Notes under the pieces: model-generated
What the model was told of the DNA's origin: nothing
What the model saw: the letters and a program-made list of their open reading frames with translations, nothing else
Database searches by the model: none
Shown here: one piece after another, positions 7,568 to 19,761 of the stretch
How positions within the stretch are numbered: the stretch's first letter is position 1
How the letters are laid out: each line of letters starts with the position of its first letter
From: Parasulfuritortus cantonensis
Lineage (GTDB): Bacteria > Pseudomonadota > Gammaproteobacteria > Burkholderiales > Thiobacillaceae
Length of the DNA stretch: 64,000 nt
Assembly (NCBI RefSeq): GCF_004337445.1
Contig: NZ_SJZB01000042.1
Span: 186,001 to 250,000 of the forward strand
Reading direction: 5' to 3'
Translations under genes and position numbers: made by a program

Positions 7568-10500
7568 CTAGCCCGGGCGCCGTGCGAAGAGGCGGCGGAA
7601 GCCGGCGTGAAGGTCGTCGACGAAGGTGTAGACGACCGGGATGACCAGCAGGGAGAGGAAGGTCGAGGTGATCAGGCCGCCGATCACGACGATGGCCATG
7701 GGGGCGCGGAAGCTCGGGTCGGTACCCAGGCCGATGGCGATCGGCATCATGCCGGCACCCATGGCGATGGTGGTCATGATGATCGGCCGGGCACGCTTGC
7801 GGCCGGCGTCGAGCAGGGCGTCCCAGCGGTTCAGGCCGTGCTCGCGCCGGGCCATGATGGCGTAGTCGATGAGCAGGATGGAGTTCTTGGTGGCGATGCC
7901 CATGAGCATGATGAGGCCGATCATGGACGGCATCGAGAGCGCGGATCCGGTCAGGAACAGGGCCAGGAAGGCGCCCGGCACCGAGAGGACGAGGGCGGCC
8001 AGGATGGTGCCGGGCTGGACGAAGTCGCGGAACAGCAGGACCAGGACGATGTAGATGCACATGACCCCGGTCAGCATGGCCAGCGCGAAGCTTTCGAACA
8101 GTTCGTTCATGGCCTCGGCGTCGCCCACCGTGGTGCGGATCACGCCGGGCGGCAGGTTGCGCAGGCTGGGCAGGGCGAGGGCCTGCTTCTCGACCTCGCC
8201 CAGGGGTTGCTGGTTGAGTTCGATCTCGAAGTTGATGTTGCGCAGGCGGTCGTAGCGGTCGATCTCGGCCGGTCCGCCCTCGATGGCCAGGCTGGCGACG
8301 TTGCGGATCGCCACCGGGCCGTGCGCGCCGGGCACGCTCAGGCGGCCGAGCAGGTTCGGGTCGCGGCGCGCCTCGGGCGGCAGGCTGACCACGATGGGCA
8401 CCTGGCGCTGGCTCAGGTTCAGCTTGGCGAGCCCCTGGTCGTAGTCGCCGGTGGTGGCGATGCGCAGGGTGTCGGCGATCGCCGCCGAGGTGACGCCGAG
8501 GTCGGCGGCGCGCGCGAAGTCGGGCCGCACGGTGAGTTCCGGGCGTACCAGGGTCGCGGTGGAGACCACGTTGCCGATGCCCGGGAGGGTGCGCAGGTCG
8601 CGCTCGACCAGGCGGGCGTGCTCGGCGAGCAGGGGACCGTTCTCGCTCGCCAGGACCAGGATGTACTTGTCGTTTGCGCCGCCCAGGCCGACGTTGACGC
8701 GCACGCCCGGCAGCGCCGCGAGGGCCTGGCGCAGCTGGTTCTCGATGGTCTGTTTCCGGACCCCGTGGCGTTCCTTGCGCGGCGTCAGGTTGATCGTCAG
8801 GGTGGCCTTGCGCACCTCGGCGGCGCCTTGCGGAGCGAACGGGTCGCCCCCCGCGGAGCCGCCGCCGACCGCGGTATAGACCAGGCGTACCTCGGGATTG
8901 GCCTGGATGATCCTGCGCGCCTGCTCGGCCGCCGCCAGGGTCTGCTCGAAGGTGCTGCCGGGCGGCAGGGACAGGTAGACCTGGGTCTGCGAGAGGTCGT
9001 CGGGCGGGATGAAGCCCTTGGGCAGCAGGGGCACCAGGGCGAAGGAGCCGAAGAAGAACAGCACGGTGGCCAGGACGGTGAGCCAGCGGTGCTTCAGGCA
9101 GGCCGCCGCCCAGGCCTGGTAGAGGCCGAGCCAGCGCGGCACGTCGTGGCGGCGGCGCGGCGGCCGGAGCACGTAGGCCGCCATCATCGGGGTGAGCAGG
9201 CGGGCCACCGCGAGGGAGAAGAACACCGCGATGGCGGCGGTCCAGCCGAACTGGACGAAAAACTTGCCGGCCACGCCGCCCATGAAGGCGGTGGGGAGGA
9301 AGACGGCGATCAGCGTGAAGGAGGTGGCGATCACCGCCAGGCCGATCTCCCGGGCCGCCTCCATGGCGGCGTCGTACGGCTTCTTGCCCATGCGCAGGTG
9401 GCGCATGATGTTTTCGATCTCGACGATGGCGTCGTCGACCAGGATGCCGACCACGAGCGACAGGCTCAGCAGGGTCACCACGTTGATGGTGAAGCCGAGC
9501 AGGTACATGGCGGCGAAGGCGGGCAGGATTGACAGCGGCAGGGCGGTGGCGGACACCAGCGTGGCACGCCAGTCGCGCAGGAACAGCCAGACCACCAGGA
9601 CGGCGAGGATGGCGCCCTCGATGAGCAGGGACATGGAGCCTTCGTAGTTCTCCACCACCGGGTCGACGAAGTTGAACGCCTCGGTGATCGCGATGTCCGG
9701 GTTCTCCGCCTGCAGGCGTGCCAGCTCGGCGCGCACCCCGGCCGCCACCGCGGTTTCGCTGGCCCCCTTGCTGCGGGTGATCTCGAAACCGACGACCTGC
9801 TTGCCGTTGAGCAGGGCGGCCGCGCGCCGTTCGGCCACCGTGTCGGTGACCCGGGCCACCTGGTCGAGCCGGATGTGGCGCCCGTCGGACAGCACGATGT
9901 CCATGGCGGCCAACTCTTCGGCACTGTGCACCGTCGCCAGGGTGCGCACGGACTGTTCGGCGCCGCCGACGTCGGCGCGCCCGCCCGAGGCTTCCTGCTG
10001 GATTTGGCGCAGCTGGCGCGAGATGTCGGCCGCGCTGGCGGCGAGGGCCTGGAGGCGGTCCGGGTCGAGTTCCACGCGCACCTCGCGGCTGACCCCGCCG
10101 ACCCGTGCCACGGCGCCCACGCCGGCGACGCTGAGCATGCGCTTGGCCACCGCGTTGTCGACGAACCAGGACAACGCCTCGTCGTCCATGCGCGCCGAGG
10201 CGACCGTATAGGTGAGGATGGGCATGCCGGAGACGTTGACCTTGGCGACCACCGGGTCGAGCAGGTCGCCGGGGAGCTCGGAGCGGATGCGCGAGACCGC
10301 GTCGCGGACGTCGTCCACCGCCTCCTGGGTGGGCCTCTCCAGGCGGAACTCGACGGTCACCGTGGCGACCCCGTCCTGGACCTTGGTGTAGATGTGCTTG
10401 ACCTCGGACAGGGTGGCGACCTCGTTCTCGATCTTGCGCGCCACTTCGGTCTCCAGCTGGCCGGGCGCCGCGCCGGGCAGGCTGGCGGTGACCGTCACCG

Positions 10501-10633
10501 TGGGCAGGTCGACGTCCATGAACTGCTGGATCTTCATGGCCCGGAACGACAGCACGCCGAGCACGGTGAAGAGGGCGAACAGCAAAATGGCCGGGATCGG
10601 GTTCCTGATCGACCAGGAGGAGATGTTGACCAT
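7568..10633 (-). CDS. RND efflux transporter permease (AcrB/MdtB-like)
   Basis: 1021 residues, the normal length of a hydrophobe/amphiphile efflux RND pump: an inner-membrane trimer using proton flow to expel drugs, solvents or other amphiphiles. The N-terminus (RNPIPAILLFALFTVLGVLSF) is the first transmembrane helix, followed by the first large periplasmic loop. TM4 carries the proton-relay pair in GILVDDAIVEIENIM. The second half repeats the plan, with GIATKNSILLIDYAIMARREHG in the TM10-11 area. The adaptor gene lies three bases upstream on the same strand. No outer-membrane channel gene is in this unit, so a shared TolC-like channel is probably used. Confidence 0.94.
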   Translation of the reverse strand: MVNISSWSIRNPIPAILLFALFTVLGVLSFRAMKIQQFMDVDLPTVTVTASLPGAAPGQLETEVARKIENEVATLSEVKHIYTKVQDGVATVTVEFRLERPTQEAVDDVRDAVSRIRSELPGDLLDPVVAKVNVSGMPILTYTVASARMDDEALSWFVDNAVAKRMLSVAGVGAVARVGGVSREVRVELDPDRLQALAASAADISRQLRQIQQEASGGRADVGGAEQSVRTLATVHSAEELAAMDIVLSDGRHIRLDQVARVTDTVAERRAAALLNGKQVVGFEITRSKGASETAVAAGVRAELARLQAENPDIAITEAFNFVDPVVENYEGSMSLLIEGAILAVLVVWLFLRDWRATLVSATALPLSILPAFAAMYLLGFTINVVTLLSLSLVVGILVDDAIVEIENIMRHLRMGKKPYDAAMEAAREIGLAVIATSFTLIAVFLPTAFMGGVAGKFFVQFGWTAAIAVFFSLAVARLLTPMMAAYVLRPPRRRHDVPRWLGLYQAWAAACLKHRWLTVLATVLFFFGSFALVPLLPKGFIPPDDLSQTQVYLSLPPGSTFEQTLAAAEQARRIIQANPEVRLVYTAVGGGSAGGDPFAPQGAAEVRKATLTINLTPRKERHGVRKQTIENQLRQALAALPGVRVNVGLGGANDKYILVLASENGPLLAEHARLVERDLRTLPGIGNVVSTATLVRPELTVRPDFARAADLGVTSAAIADTLRIATTGDYDQGLAKLNLSQRQVPIVVSLPPEARRDPNLLGRLSVPGAHGPVAIRNVASLAIEGGPAEIDRYDRLRNINFEIELNQQPLGEVEKQALALPSLRNLPPGVIRTTVGDAEAMNELFESFALAMLTGVMCIYIVLVLLFRDFVQPGTILAALVLSVPGAFLALFLTGSALSMPSMIGLIMLMGIATKNSILLIDYAIMARREHGLNRWDALLDAGRKRARPIIMTTIAMGAGMMPIAIGLGTDPSFRAPMAIVVIGGLITSTFLSLLVIPVVYTFVDDLHAGFRRLFARRPG

Positions 10634-10636
10634 GGG

Positions 10637-11725
10637 TCAGGGCGCGGGGGTCACCCGGACGAGATCGCCGTCGGCCAGGAAGCCGGCCCCGGAGGCGACC
10701 ACCCGGGCACCGTCCGGCAGGCCTGCGACGATCTCGACGCGGTCGCCGAGCCGGCGGCCGAGCGTCACCTTGGCCTGGGCGACCTTGGCCAGGCCGCCGG
10801 CGCCGGCTGGCCCGAGCAGGTAGACGTAGGCATAGGCCTCGCGCATGACCACGGCGGCCTGCGGCAGGGTCATGGCCGGGGCGCGGCCGAGCCGGAACTC
10901 GCCGCGTGCGAACATCCCGGCGCGCGCGGCACCGGGTGCCGGCAGGTCGACGTAGACCAGGCCGTTGCGGGTCTTGGCGTCGACGCTAGGAGATACCGCG
11001 CGTACCCGTCCGGCGACCGTGCCGCCGCCCGGCAGGGCCAGGCTGGCGGCGGTGCCCGGGACGATGCGGCCGAGGTCGGCCTCGGCAACCTCGGCACGCC
11101 ATTCCAGGCGGCCGCCGCGGATCAGGCGGAACAGTTCCTGGCCGGACTGGGCGAGCGAGCCGACCGTGGCGGCGCGGGCCGAGATGATGCCGTCGTCGGG
11201 CGCCAGCACCCGGGTCTGGCCCAGGCGCACCGTGTCGGCGCGGACCTTGGCACGAGCCGCTTCCAGGCGGGCTTCGGCGGTCGCCTGGCCGGTGATGTAC
11301 TGGCTGCCCATCTGCCGGCTGTAGAAGCCGGCGGCCTGCAGTTGGCGCGCCCGTTCGGCATTGCCGGCGGCATCGGCCAGGGCGGCCTCCGCCTCGCTGG
11401 CGGCGGCCCGGCTCTGGGCCAGCTCGGCGGCAACGGTGGCGCTGGCGATGGTGGCCAGCCTTTGGCCCTTGCGTACCCGGTCGCCGACGTTGACGCATAC
11501 CTCGGTGAGCCGGTAGTTGCTGATCTCCGAGCTGATCACGGCTTCCTGCCAGGCGGCGACATCGCCGTTGGCGGTCAGGGTGTAGGGCCAGTCGAGCCGC
11601 TCGGGCGCCACGGCCGCCACGGTCAGGGCCGGCTTGGCGGCCGCGGGCGCCGGCGTTTCGGCCTTCTGGCAGCCGTAGGCGAACACCAGGGCGGCCAGCA
11701 GTACGGCATAGGGCCTGGACGGCAT
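10637..11725 (-). CDS. RND efflux periplasmic adaptor (membrane fusion) lipoprotein
   Basis: 362 residues. The N-terminus is a lipoprotein-type signal with FAYGC as lipobox (cysteine ~19). The order of parts fits the MFP family: a beta-barrel/lipoyl half (GDRVRKGQRLATI), an alpha-helical hairpin rich in Ala/Glu/Arg (SRAAASEAEAALADAAGNAERARQL), the second lipoyl half (RVLAPDDGIISAR) and a membrane-proximal domain. It links the RND permease encoded just downstream to an outer-membrane channel. The start has a GGGGGT segment upstream. The gene lies behind the terminator of the carbon operon and so has its own promoter. Confidence 0.92.
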   Translation of the reverse strand: MPSRPYAVLLAALVFAYGCQKAETPAPAAAKPALTVAAVAPERLDWPYTLTANGDVAAWQEAVISSEISNYRLTEVCVNVGDRVRKGQRLATIASATVAAELAQSRAAASEAEAALADAAGNAERARQLQAAGFYSRQMGSQYITGQATAEARLEAARAKVRADTVRLGQTRVLAPDDGIISARAATVGSLAQSGQELFRLIRGGRLEWRAEVAEADLGRIVPGTAASLALPGGGTVAGRVRAVSPSVDAKTRNGLVYVDLPAPGAARAGMFARGEFRLGRAPAMTLPQAAVVMREAYAYVYLLGPAGAGGLAKVAQAKVTLGRRLGDRVEIVAGLPDGARVVASGAGFLADGDLVRVTPAP

Positions 11726-11754
11726 CGAATACCCCCGCTTGAATAGGGACCGGC

Positions 11755-11783
11755 AAAAGAAAAGGGCGGCCGAGGCCGCCCTT
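11755..11783 (-). terminator. Intrinsic terminator after fba (end of tkt-gap-pgk-pyk-fba)
   Basis: On the minus strand a perfect 9-bp stem (AAGGGCGGC/GCCGCCCTT) with a four-base loop is followed by TTTTCTTTT-type uridines. It lies 21 bases past the fba stop and isolates the carbon operon from the RND operon. Confidence 0.8.
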
Positions 11784-11803
11784 CGATCTTACCCGAAAGC
11801 CGT

Positions 11804-12870
11804 TCAGGCGATCTTGGGATCCAGCTCGCCCTTGGCGTAGCGCTGGTGCATCTCGTCCAGGTTGAAGATCCTGCCGATCTTGCTGGCCTGGCCAGCGGCG
11901 CCGAAGGCGTCGTAGCGGGCCTTGCAGATGCCCGTCATGCCCTTCTTGGCTTCCTTGTAGTACTTGCGCGGGTCGAAGTTGGCCGGGTTCTCGGCCATGT
12001 GCTTGCGGATCGCGCCGGTGGAGGCCATGCGCAGGTCGGTGTCGATGTTGACCTTGCGGACGCCGTTCTTGATGCCCTCGACGATTTCCTCGACCGGCAC
12101 GCCGTAGGTCTGGCCCATGTTGCCGCCATAGCTGTTGATGATGGCGAGCCAGTCCTCGGGCACCGAGGAGGAGCCGTGCATGACCAGGTGGACGTTCGGG
12201 ATGCGGGCGTGGATTTCACGGACGCGGTCGATGCGCAGGACCTTGCCGGTGGGCTTCTGGGTGAACTTGTAGGCGCCGTGCGAGGTGCCGATGGCGATGG
12301 CCAGGGCGTCGACCTTGGTCTTGGCGACGAAGTCGGCGGCCTCGTTGGGGTCGGTCAGCAGGGCGGAATGGTCCAGCACGCCGTCAGCGCCGTGGCCGTC
12401 TTCCTCACCCATCTTGCCGGTCTCCAGGGAACCCAGGCAGCCCAGTTCGCCTTCCACCGACACGCCGCAGGCGTGGGCCAGCTCGACCACGTGGCGGGTC
12501 GTGTCGACGTTGTACTCGTAGGTCGACGGGGTCTTTGCGTCGGACATCAGGGAGCCGTCCATCATCACCGAGCTGAAGCCGGACTGGATGGAGCGGAAGC
12601 AGACGTCCGGGAGGCGCCGTGGTCCTGGTGCATGCAGACCGGGATTTGCGGGTACTGTTCCAGCGCGGCCAGGATCAGGTGGCGCAGGAAGGGCTCGCCG
12701 GCGTAGGAGCGGGCACCGGCGGAACCCTGCAGGATGACCGGGCTGTCGGTGGCGGCGGCAGCCTCCATGATGGCCTGGACCTGTTCCATGTTGTTGACGT
12801 TGAAGGCCGGCAGGCCATAGCCGTGCTCAGCGGCGTGATCGAGCAGTTGACGCAGGGAAATCAGTGCCAT
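11804..12870 (-). CDS. fba: Class II fructose-bisphosphate aldolase, with an apparent one-base deletion
   Basis: The two parts in different frames together give a ~355-residue class II aldolase of the FbaA/CbbA subtype, which interconverts fructose-1,6-bisphosphate with DHAP and glyceraldehyde-3-phosphate. Frame one gives the start through [10 protein letters not shown]; frame two resumes at [14 protein letters not shown] and runs to the C-terminus, including [13 protein letters not shown] and [11 protein letters not shown]. The join is at a G-run (about 12609-12611) where three G are present and four would restore the frame. Everything else is intact, including a strong AAGGAGA ribosome site. 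I read this as a probable sequence error, though a real inactivating mutation is possible. Confidence 0.85.
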
Positions 12871-12892
12871 CTTTTACTCTCCTTGTTGCAAA

Positions 12893-14323
12893 TCAATACT
12901 TCTTCCGTTCGCCGACGCGAACGATCTTCATCGTGTTGGTGCCCCCCGAGCGGCCGATCGGCTCGCCGATGGTGAGCAGGATCAGGTCGCCGTTGCGCAC
13001 CGCGCCGCGTCGGCGCAGTTCGTCCTCGGCCTCGGTCAGGAGTTGGTCGCGGTCATGGCTGGAGGGCTTGAAGTTGACCGGGTAGACGCCGCGGTACAGG
13101 GTGACCTTGCGGCGAGTCTCCACCTCCGGGGTGAGGGCATAGATCGGTACGTGGGTGCTGATGCGCGAAATCCAGAGCGCGGTGGAACCGGACTGGGTCA
13201 TGGAGGCGATCGCCTTGACGTTCAAGTGCAGGGCCGTGAACGCGGCCGACTTGGCGATGGCCTCGTCGACGCGCAGGATGTCGGCGTGCTTGCCGCCGAA
13301 CTGCGGCGTCTCGATCTCCTTCTCGGCTTCCATGCAGACCCGGTTCATGGCCGAGATGGCCTCGACCGGGAACTGGCCGGCGGCCGTTTCCGCCGACAGC
13401 ATCACCGCGTCGGTGCCGTCGAGCACCGCGTTGGCGACGTCGGAGACCTCGGCACGGGTCGGGATCGGGCTGGAGATCATCGACTCCATCATCTGGGTCG
13501 CGGTGATGACCACCTTGTTCTTCTCGCGCGCCATGCGGATCATGCGCTTCTGCAAGGCCGGCACGGCGGCGTCGCCGACCTCGACCCCGAGGTCGCCGCG
13601 CGCCACCATGATGGCGTCGGAGGCGTTCAGGATGGAGTCCAGGGCCTCGATGGCCTCGGCGCGTTCGATCTTGGCGACCAGCCAGGCGCGGCCGCCGTGG
13701 CTCTGCAGGATCTCGCGCGCCTGCTGGACGTCGGCCGCGGAACGCGGGAAGGACACCGCGAGGTAGTCGGCCTTGAGCAGCGCCGCGGTCTTGATGTCCT
13801 CGATGTCCTTGTCGGTCAGCGCCGAGGCGGACAGGCCACCGCCCTTGCGGTTGATGCCCTTGTTGTTGGACAGCACGCCGCCCTGGATGACCTTGCAGGT
13901 CACCACGCCGTCCTTGACCTCTTCGACCCACATCTCGACGCGGCCGTCGTCCAGGAGCAGGGTGGAGCCGCGCGAGACGTCGTAGACGAGGTCCTCGTAG
14001 TCGAGGCCGACGCGGGTCTGGTCGCCCATTTCGCAGTCGACGTCGAGCATGAAGGTGTCGCCCGGCTGCAGGGTGATCTTGCCGTCCTTGAACTTGCCGA
14101 TACGGATCTTGGGGCCTTGCAGGTCGACCAGGACGCCGATGGCGCGGCCGCGCGTCTTGGCCAGGGAGCGGACCAGCTCGGCACGCTGGATGTGTTCTTC
14201 CGGCGTGCCGTGGGAAAAGTTGAGGCGGACCACATCGACGCCCGCCTCGATCATTTTGTCCAGGACCTTGGGGTCGGAACAGGCCGGACCCAGGGTGGCG
14301 ACGATTTTGGTTCTACGTAGCAT
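12893..14323 (-). CDS. pyk: Pyruvate kinase
   Basis: 476 residues from the internal ATG that begins MLRRTKIVATLGPAC, the usual start of the family; upstream in-frame sequence is not conserved. It converts PEP and ADP to pyruvate and ATP. Visible motifs are VRLNFSHGTPEEH, the active-site LVAKIERAEAIE with its catalytic lysine, MVARGDLGVE, VITATQMMESMI and DAVMLSAETA. The C-terminal allosteric domain is complete. It lies in the middle of the carbon operon, 22 bases before fba and separated from pgk by a 10-bp hairpin. Confidence 0.96.
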   Translation of the reverse strand: MLRRTKIVATLGPACSDPKVLDKMIEAGVDVVRLNFSHGTPEEHIQRAELVRSLAKTRGRAIGVLVDLQGPKIRIGKFKDGKITLQPGDTFMLDVDCEMGDQTRVGLDYEDLVYDVSRGSTLLLDDGRVEMWVEEVKDGVVTCKVIQGGVLSNNKGINRKGGGLSASALTDKDIEDIKTAALLKADYLAVSFPRSAADVQQAREILQSHGGRAWLVAKIERAEAIEALDSILNASDAIMVARGDLGVEVGDAAVPALQKRMIRMAREKNKVVITATQMMESMISSPIPTRAEVSDVANAVLDGTDAVMLSAETAAGQFPVEAISAMNRVCMEAEKEIETPQFGGKHADILRVDEAIAKSAAFTALHLNVKAIASMTQSGSTALWISRISTHVPIYALTPEVETRRKVTLYRGVYPVNFKPSSHDRDQLLTEAEDELRRRGAVRNGDLILLTIGEPIGRSGGTNTMKIVRVGERKKY

Positions 14324-14347
14324 GTTATGTCTTTGAGCAGTGGGTAG

Positions 14348-14372
14348 GAGGCGTGGGTGTGTCCCACGCCTC
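14348..14372 (-). other. Intercistronic hairpin between pgk and pyk
   Basis: A perfect 10-bp inverted repeat (GAGGCGTGGG with CCCACGCCTC) around a five-base loop lies just after the pgk stop. No T-tract follows, so it is more likely an mRNA 3'-end stabiliser or processing element than a terminator. Confidence 0.5.
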
Positions 14373-14377
14373 ACGCG

Positions 14378-15561
14378 TCAGCTGGCGGCGCGTTTTTCCA
14401 GGATGTCCACGGCCGGCAGGGTCTTGCCTTCCAGGTATTCCAGGAAGGCGCCGCCGGCGGTGGAAATGTAGGACACCTTGTCGTAGATGTCGTACTTCTG
14501 GATGGCGGCAATGGTGTCGCCACCACCGGCCAGGGTGAATGCCTGGGTCTCGGCGATGGCCTTGGCGATGGCCTTGGTGCCTTCGCCGAACTGATCGAAT
14601 TCGAACACGCCGACCGGGCCGTTCCAGACCACGGTCCCGGCCTTCATGATGATGTCGACCAGTTCCTGGGCGGACTTGGGGCCGATATCGAAGATCATGT
14701 CGTCGTCGGCCACCGTGCCGGCGTCCTTGAGGACGGCGGGTTCGTTGGCGTCGAACTGCTTGCCGCAGACCACGTCGACCGCGACCGGGATGGTGGCGCC
14801 GCGCGCCGACATCTTGGTCATCAGGGCCTGGGCGGTCGGGATCAGGTCGTTCTCGCACAGCGACTTGCCGACGTTCTTGCCGGTGGCGGCCAGGAAGGTG
14901 TTGGCGATGCCGCCGCCGACCACGAGCTGGTCGCACTTCTCGGCCAGGGCTTCCAGAACGGTCAGCTTGGTGGAGACCTTGGAACCGCCGACGATGGCGA
15001 CCATCGGGCGGGCCGGGTGGGCCAGGGCCTTGCCCAGGGCCTCGAGTTCCTCGCTCACCAGCATGCCGGCGCAGGCGACGGGCGCGAACTGGGCGACGCC
15101 GTAGGTGGTGCCTTCGGCGCGGTGTGCGGTACCGAAGGCGTCCATGACGAAGACGTCGCACAGGGCGGCGTATTTCTTGGCCAGCTCCTCGTTGTTCTTC
15201 TTCTCGCCCTTGTTGACGCGGCAGTTCTCCAGCAGGACGACCTCACCCTCGGCGACGTCGAAACCGCCCTCGACCCAGTCCTTGATCAGGCGCACGGGCT
15301 TGCCCAGCTTGGCGGACATCACTTCGGCCACGGGGGCCAGGGAGACCTCGGGGTCCATTCGCCTTCGGTCGGGCGGCCCAGGTGGGAGGTGACCATGACT
15401 TTGGCGCCGGCTTCCAGGGCGTGCTTGATGGTCGGCATGGACGCGGTGATGCGGGCGTCGGAGGTGACCTTGCCTTCCTTGACGGGAACGTTCAGGTCGG
15501 CGCGGATGAAGACTCGCTTGCCCTTGAGGTCGAGGTCGGTCATGCGCAGGAATTTGGCCAT
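14378..15561 (-). CDS. pgk: Phosphoglycerate kinase, with an apparent one-base deletion
   Basis: The parts together give a complete ~394-residue PGK, which transfers phosphate between 1,3-bisphosphoglycerate and ADP. The first frame encodes [14 protein letters not shown] (substrate-binding aspartate and asparagine) through [12 protein letters not shown]. The second frame continues at [13 protein letters not shown] and contains [33 protein letters not shown] and the C-terminal GGGDTIAAI loop. At 15355-15356 two bases stand where three would restore the frame (GAA TGG GAC). As in fba, the loss is one base in a G/C run, which suggests a sequence error. A strong AAGGAGA precedes the start. Confidence 0.85.
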
Positions 15562-15625
15562 TTGGTTCTCCTTGGATCAGTAAGCGGTAAGGACTGGGGA
15601 GGCCCAGGCCTTACGACTCACGCGA

Positions 15626-15649
15626 CCGGCCGGGGTTTCCCCCGGCCGG
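15626..15649 (-). other. Intercistronic hairpin between gap and pgk
   Basis: A perfect 10-bp GC-only stem (CCGGCCGGGG with CCCCGGCCGG) with a four-base loop in the ~107-base gap between gap and pgk. It lacks a U-tract. Position and strength suit a processing or stabilising element that sets different amounts of the operon's messages. Confidence 0.5.
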
Positions 15650-15668
15650 CACACGTTCATGGATGCGA

Positions 15669-18721
<3,053 letters not shown>

Positions 18722-18959
18722 ATTTGTTATTTCCTCGAGAGACTAAAGAAACCGGGAGGCCCAATGCGGGCACAAGGCCTCCGATTATGTCGTAGTGGAA
18801 GTTGCCTGGGCAACACGGCGAAGCGCCCCGGAATCCGCGCCGGGCCGGCCGATCAGGTCGCTTCCCTTGCCTGTCGCGGCTTCCGGCCGGGTGGTCGGAA
18901 AAATTAAAATGTTTTTATAAGCTGCGTTGCCTTGTTTATTGACCAGGTTTTTGGTAGGG

Positions 18960-19757
18960 CTATTGGTGCGGGCGGGCGGCCAGCCAATCGCGCCATTGGG
19001 CATGCAGCTCCGGCGTGCAGGCGGCCACGGCCGAGCGCGACCAGGGGGCGCCGGACCAGAACTCGGCCCCGTCCAACTGGCTCACGCGGCCGCCCGCCTC
19101 GGTCAGGATCAGGGCGCCGGCCGCGTAATCCCACAGTTTCTGGCCGCCGTGCAGGTAGACGTGCAGGCGCCCGGCCGCCAGGTAGCACCAGTCCAGGGTG
19201 CTGGCGCCCAGGTTGCGTTGCGAGCTGTACGGGTGCTCGGCCGCCAGGCACCCGGCCAGGGCGCGCGGGATGCGTTTGAAGTCCACCCCGGCGATGCTCC
19301 GTTCCAGTCGCTCCGGGACGCTCTTCAGCGGCAGGCGGTCGCCGTCCACGAAGGCGCCGGCGCCGGCCTCGGCATAGAAGCACTCGTCGGCCTGGGGGTC
19401 GTAGACCACGCCCAGCAGTGGCCGGCCCTGCCTGAGCAGGGCCACCGACATGGCGAAGAAGGGCATGCCGCTGACGAAGTTGGTCGTGCCGTCGATCGGA
19501 TCGACGCACCAGAGGCCGTCATGGCCTTCCTGCCAGAGGCGCTTATGGGCCGCGTCGTCCATCTCCTCGCCCAATACCGGGTAGGGCTCGATGGCGCGCA
19601 GGCGCTCGATGAGGGCATTCTGGGCCGCCAGGTCGGCCTCGGTGAACAGGCTGCCGTCGTCCTTGCGGGCGTGCGCCACCTTGAGGTAGCGCGGCATGAC
19701 CTCCGCCCGGCCGACCGCGCGGACGGCATCGATGACGGCGGCGAGACGCGGCGTCAC
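18960..19757 (-). CDS. Inositol monophosphatase family protein
   Basis: 265 residues from a GTG start, five bases after the preceding gene's stop. The lithium-sensitive phosphatase signatures are present: the metal-binding GEEMDDAAH region, WCVDPIDGTTNFVSGMPFFAMS, and C-terminal KLWDYAAGALILTEAGG. Members dephosphorylate inositol monophosphates, 3'-phosphoadenosine phosphates or, in SuhB, act on ribosome biogenesis; the sequence alone does not fix the substrate. It appears cotranscribed with the thioredoxin-fold gene upstream. Confidence 0.9.
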   Translation of the reverse strand: MTPRLAAVIDAVRAVGRAEVMPRYLKVAHARKDDGSLFTEADLAAQNALIERLRAIEPYPVLGEEMDDAAHKRLWQEGHDGLWCVDPIDGTTNFVSGMPFFAMSVALLRQGRPLLGVVYDPQADECFYAEAGAGAFVDGDRLPLKSVPERLERSIAGVDFKRIPRALAGCLAAEHPYSSQRNLGASTLDWCYLAAGRLHVYLHGGQKLWDYAAGALILTEAGGRVSQLDGAEFWSGAPWSRSAVAACTPELHAQWRDWLAARPHQ

Positions 19758-19761
19758 GCCG

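Noticed and set aside
7607-9532. 641-codon open frame opposite the RND permease gene, and similar long frames opposite pyk, tkt, thiC and the tandem ABC ATPase
   Set aside because: High-GC antisense shadows: Gly/Asp/His/Arg-rich sequences without domains, each opposite a clearly conserved protein.
11804-12870. Two separate genes for the halves of the aldolase
   Set aside because: The conserved HQDHGAS-PDVCF segment is split only by a missing G, with no start signal at the second half.
14378-15561. Two separate genes for the halves of phosphoglycerate kinase
   Set aside because: The second half has no ribosome site and begins inside a conserved domain; the halves join exactly if one base is restored.
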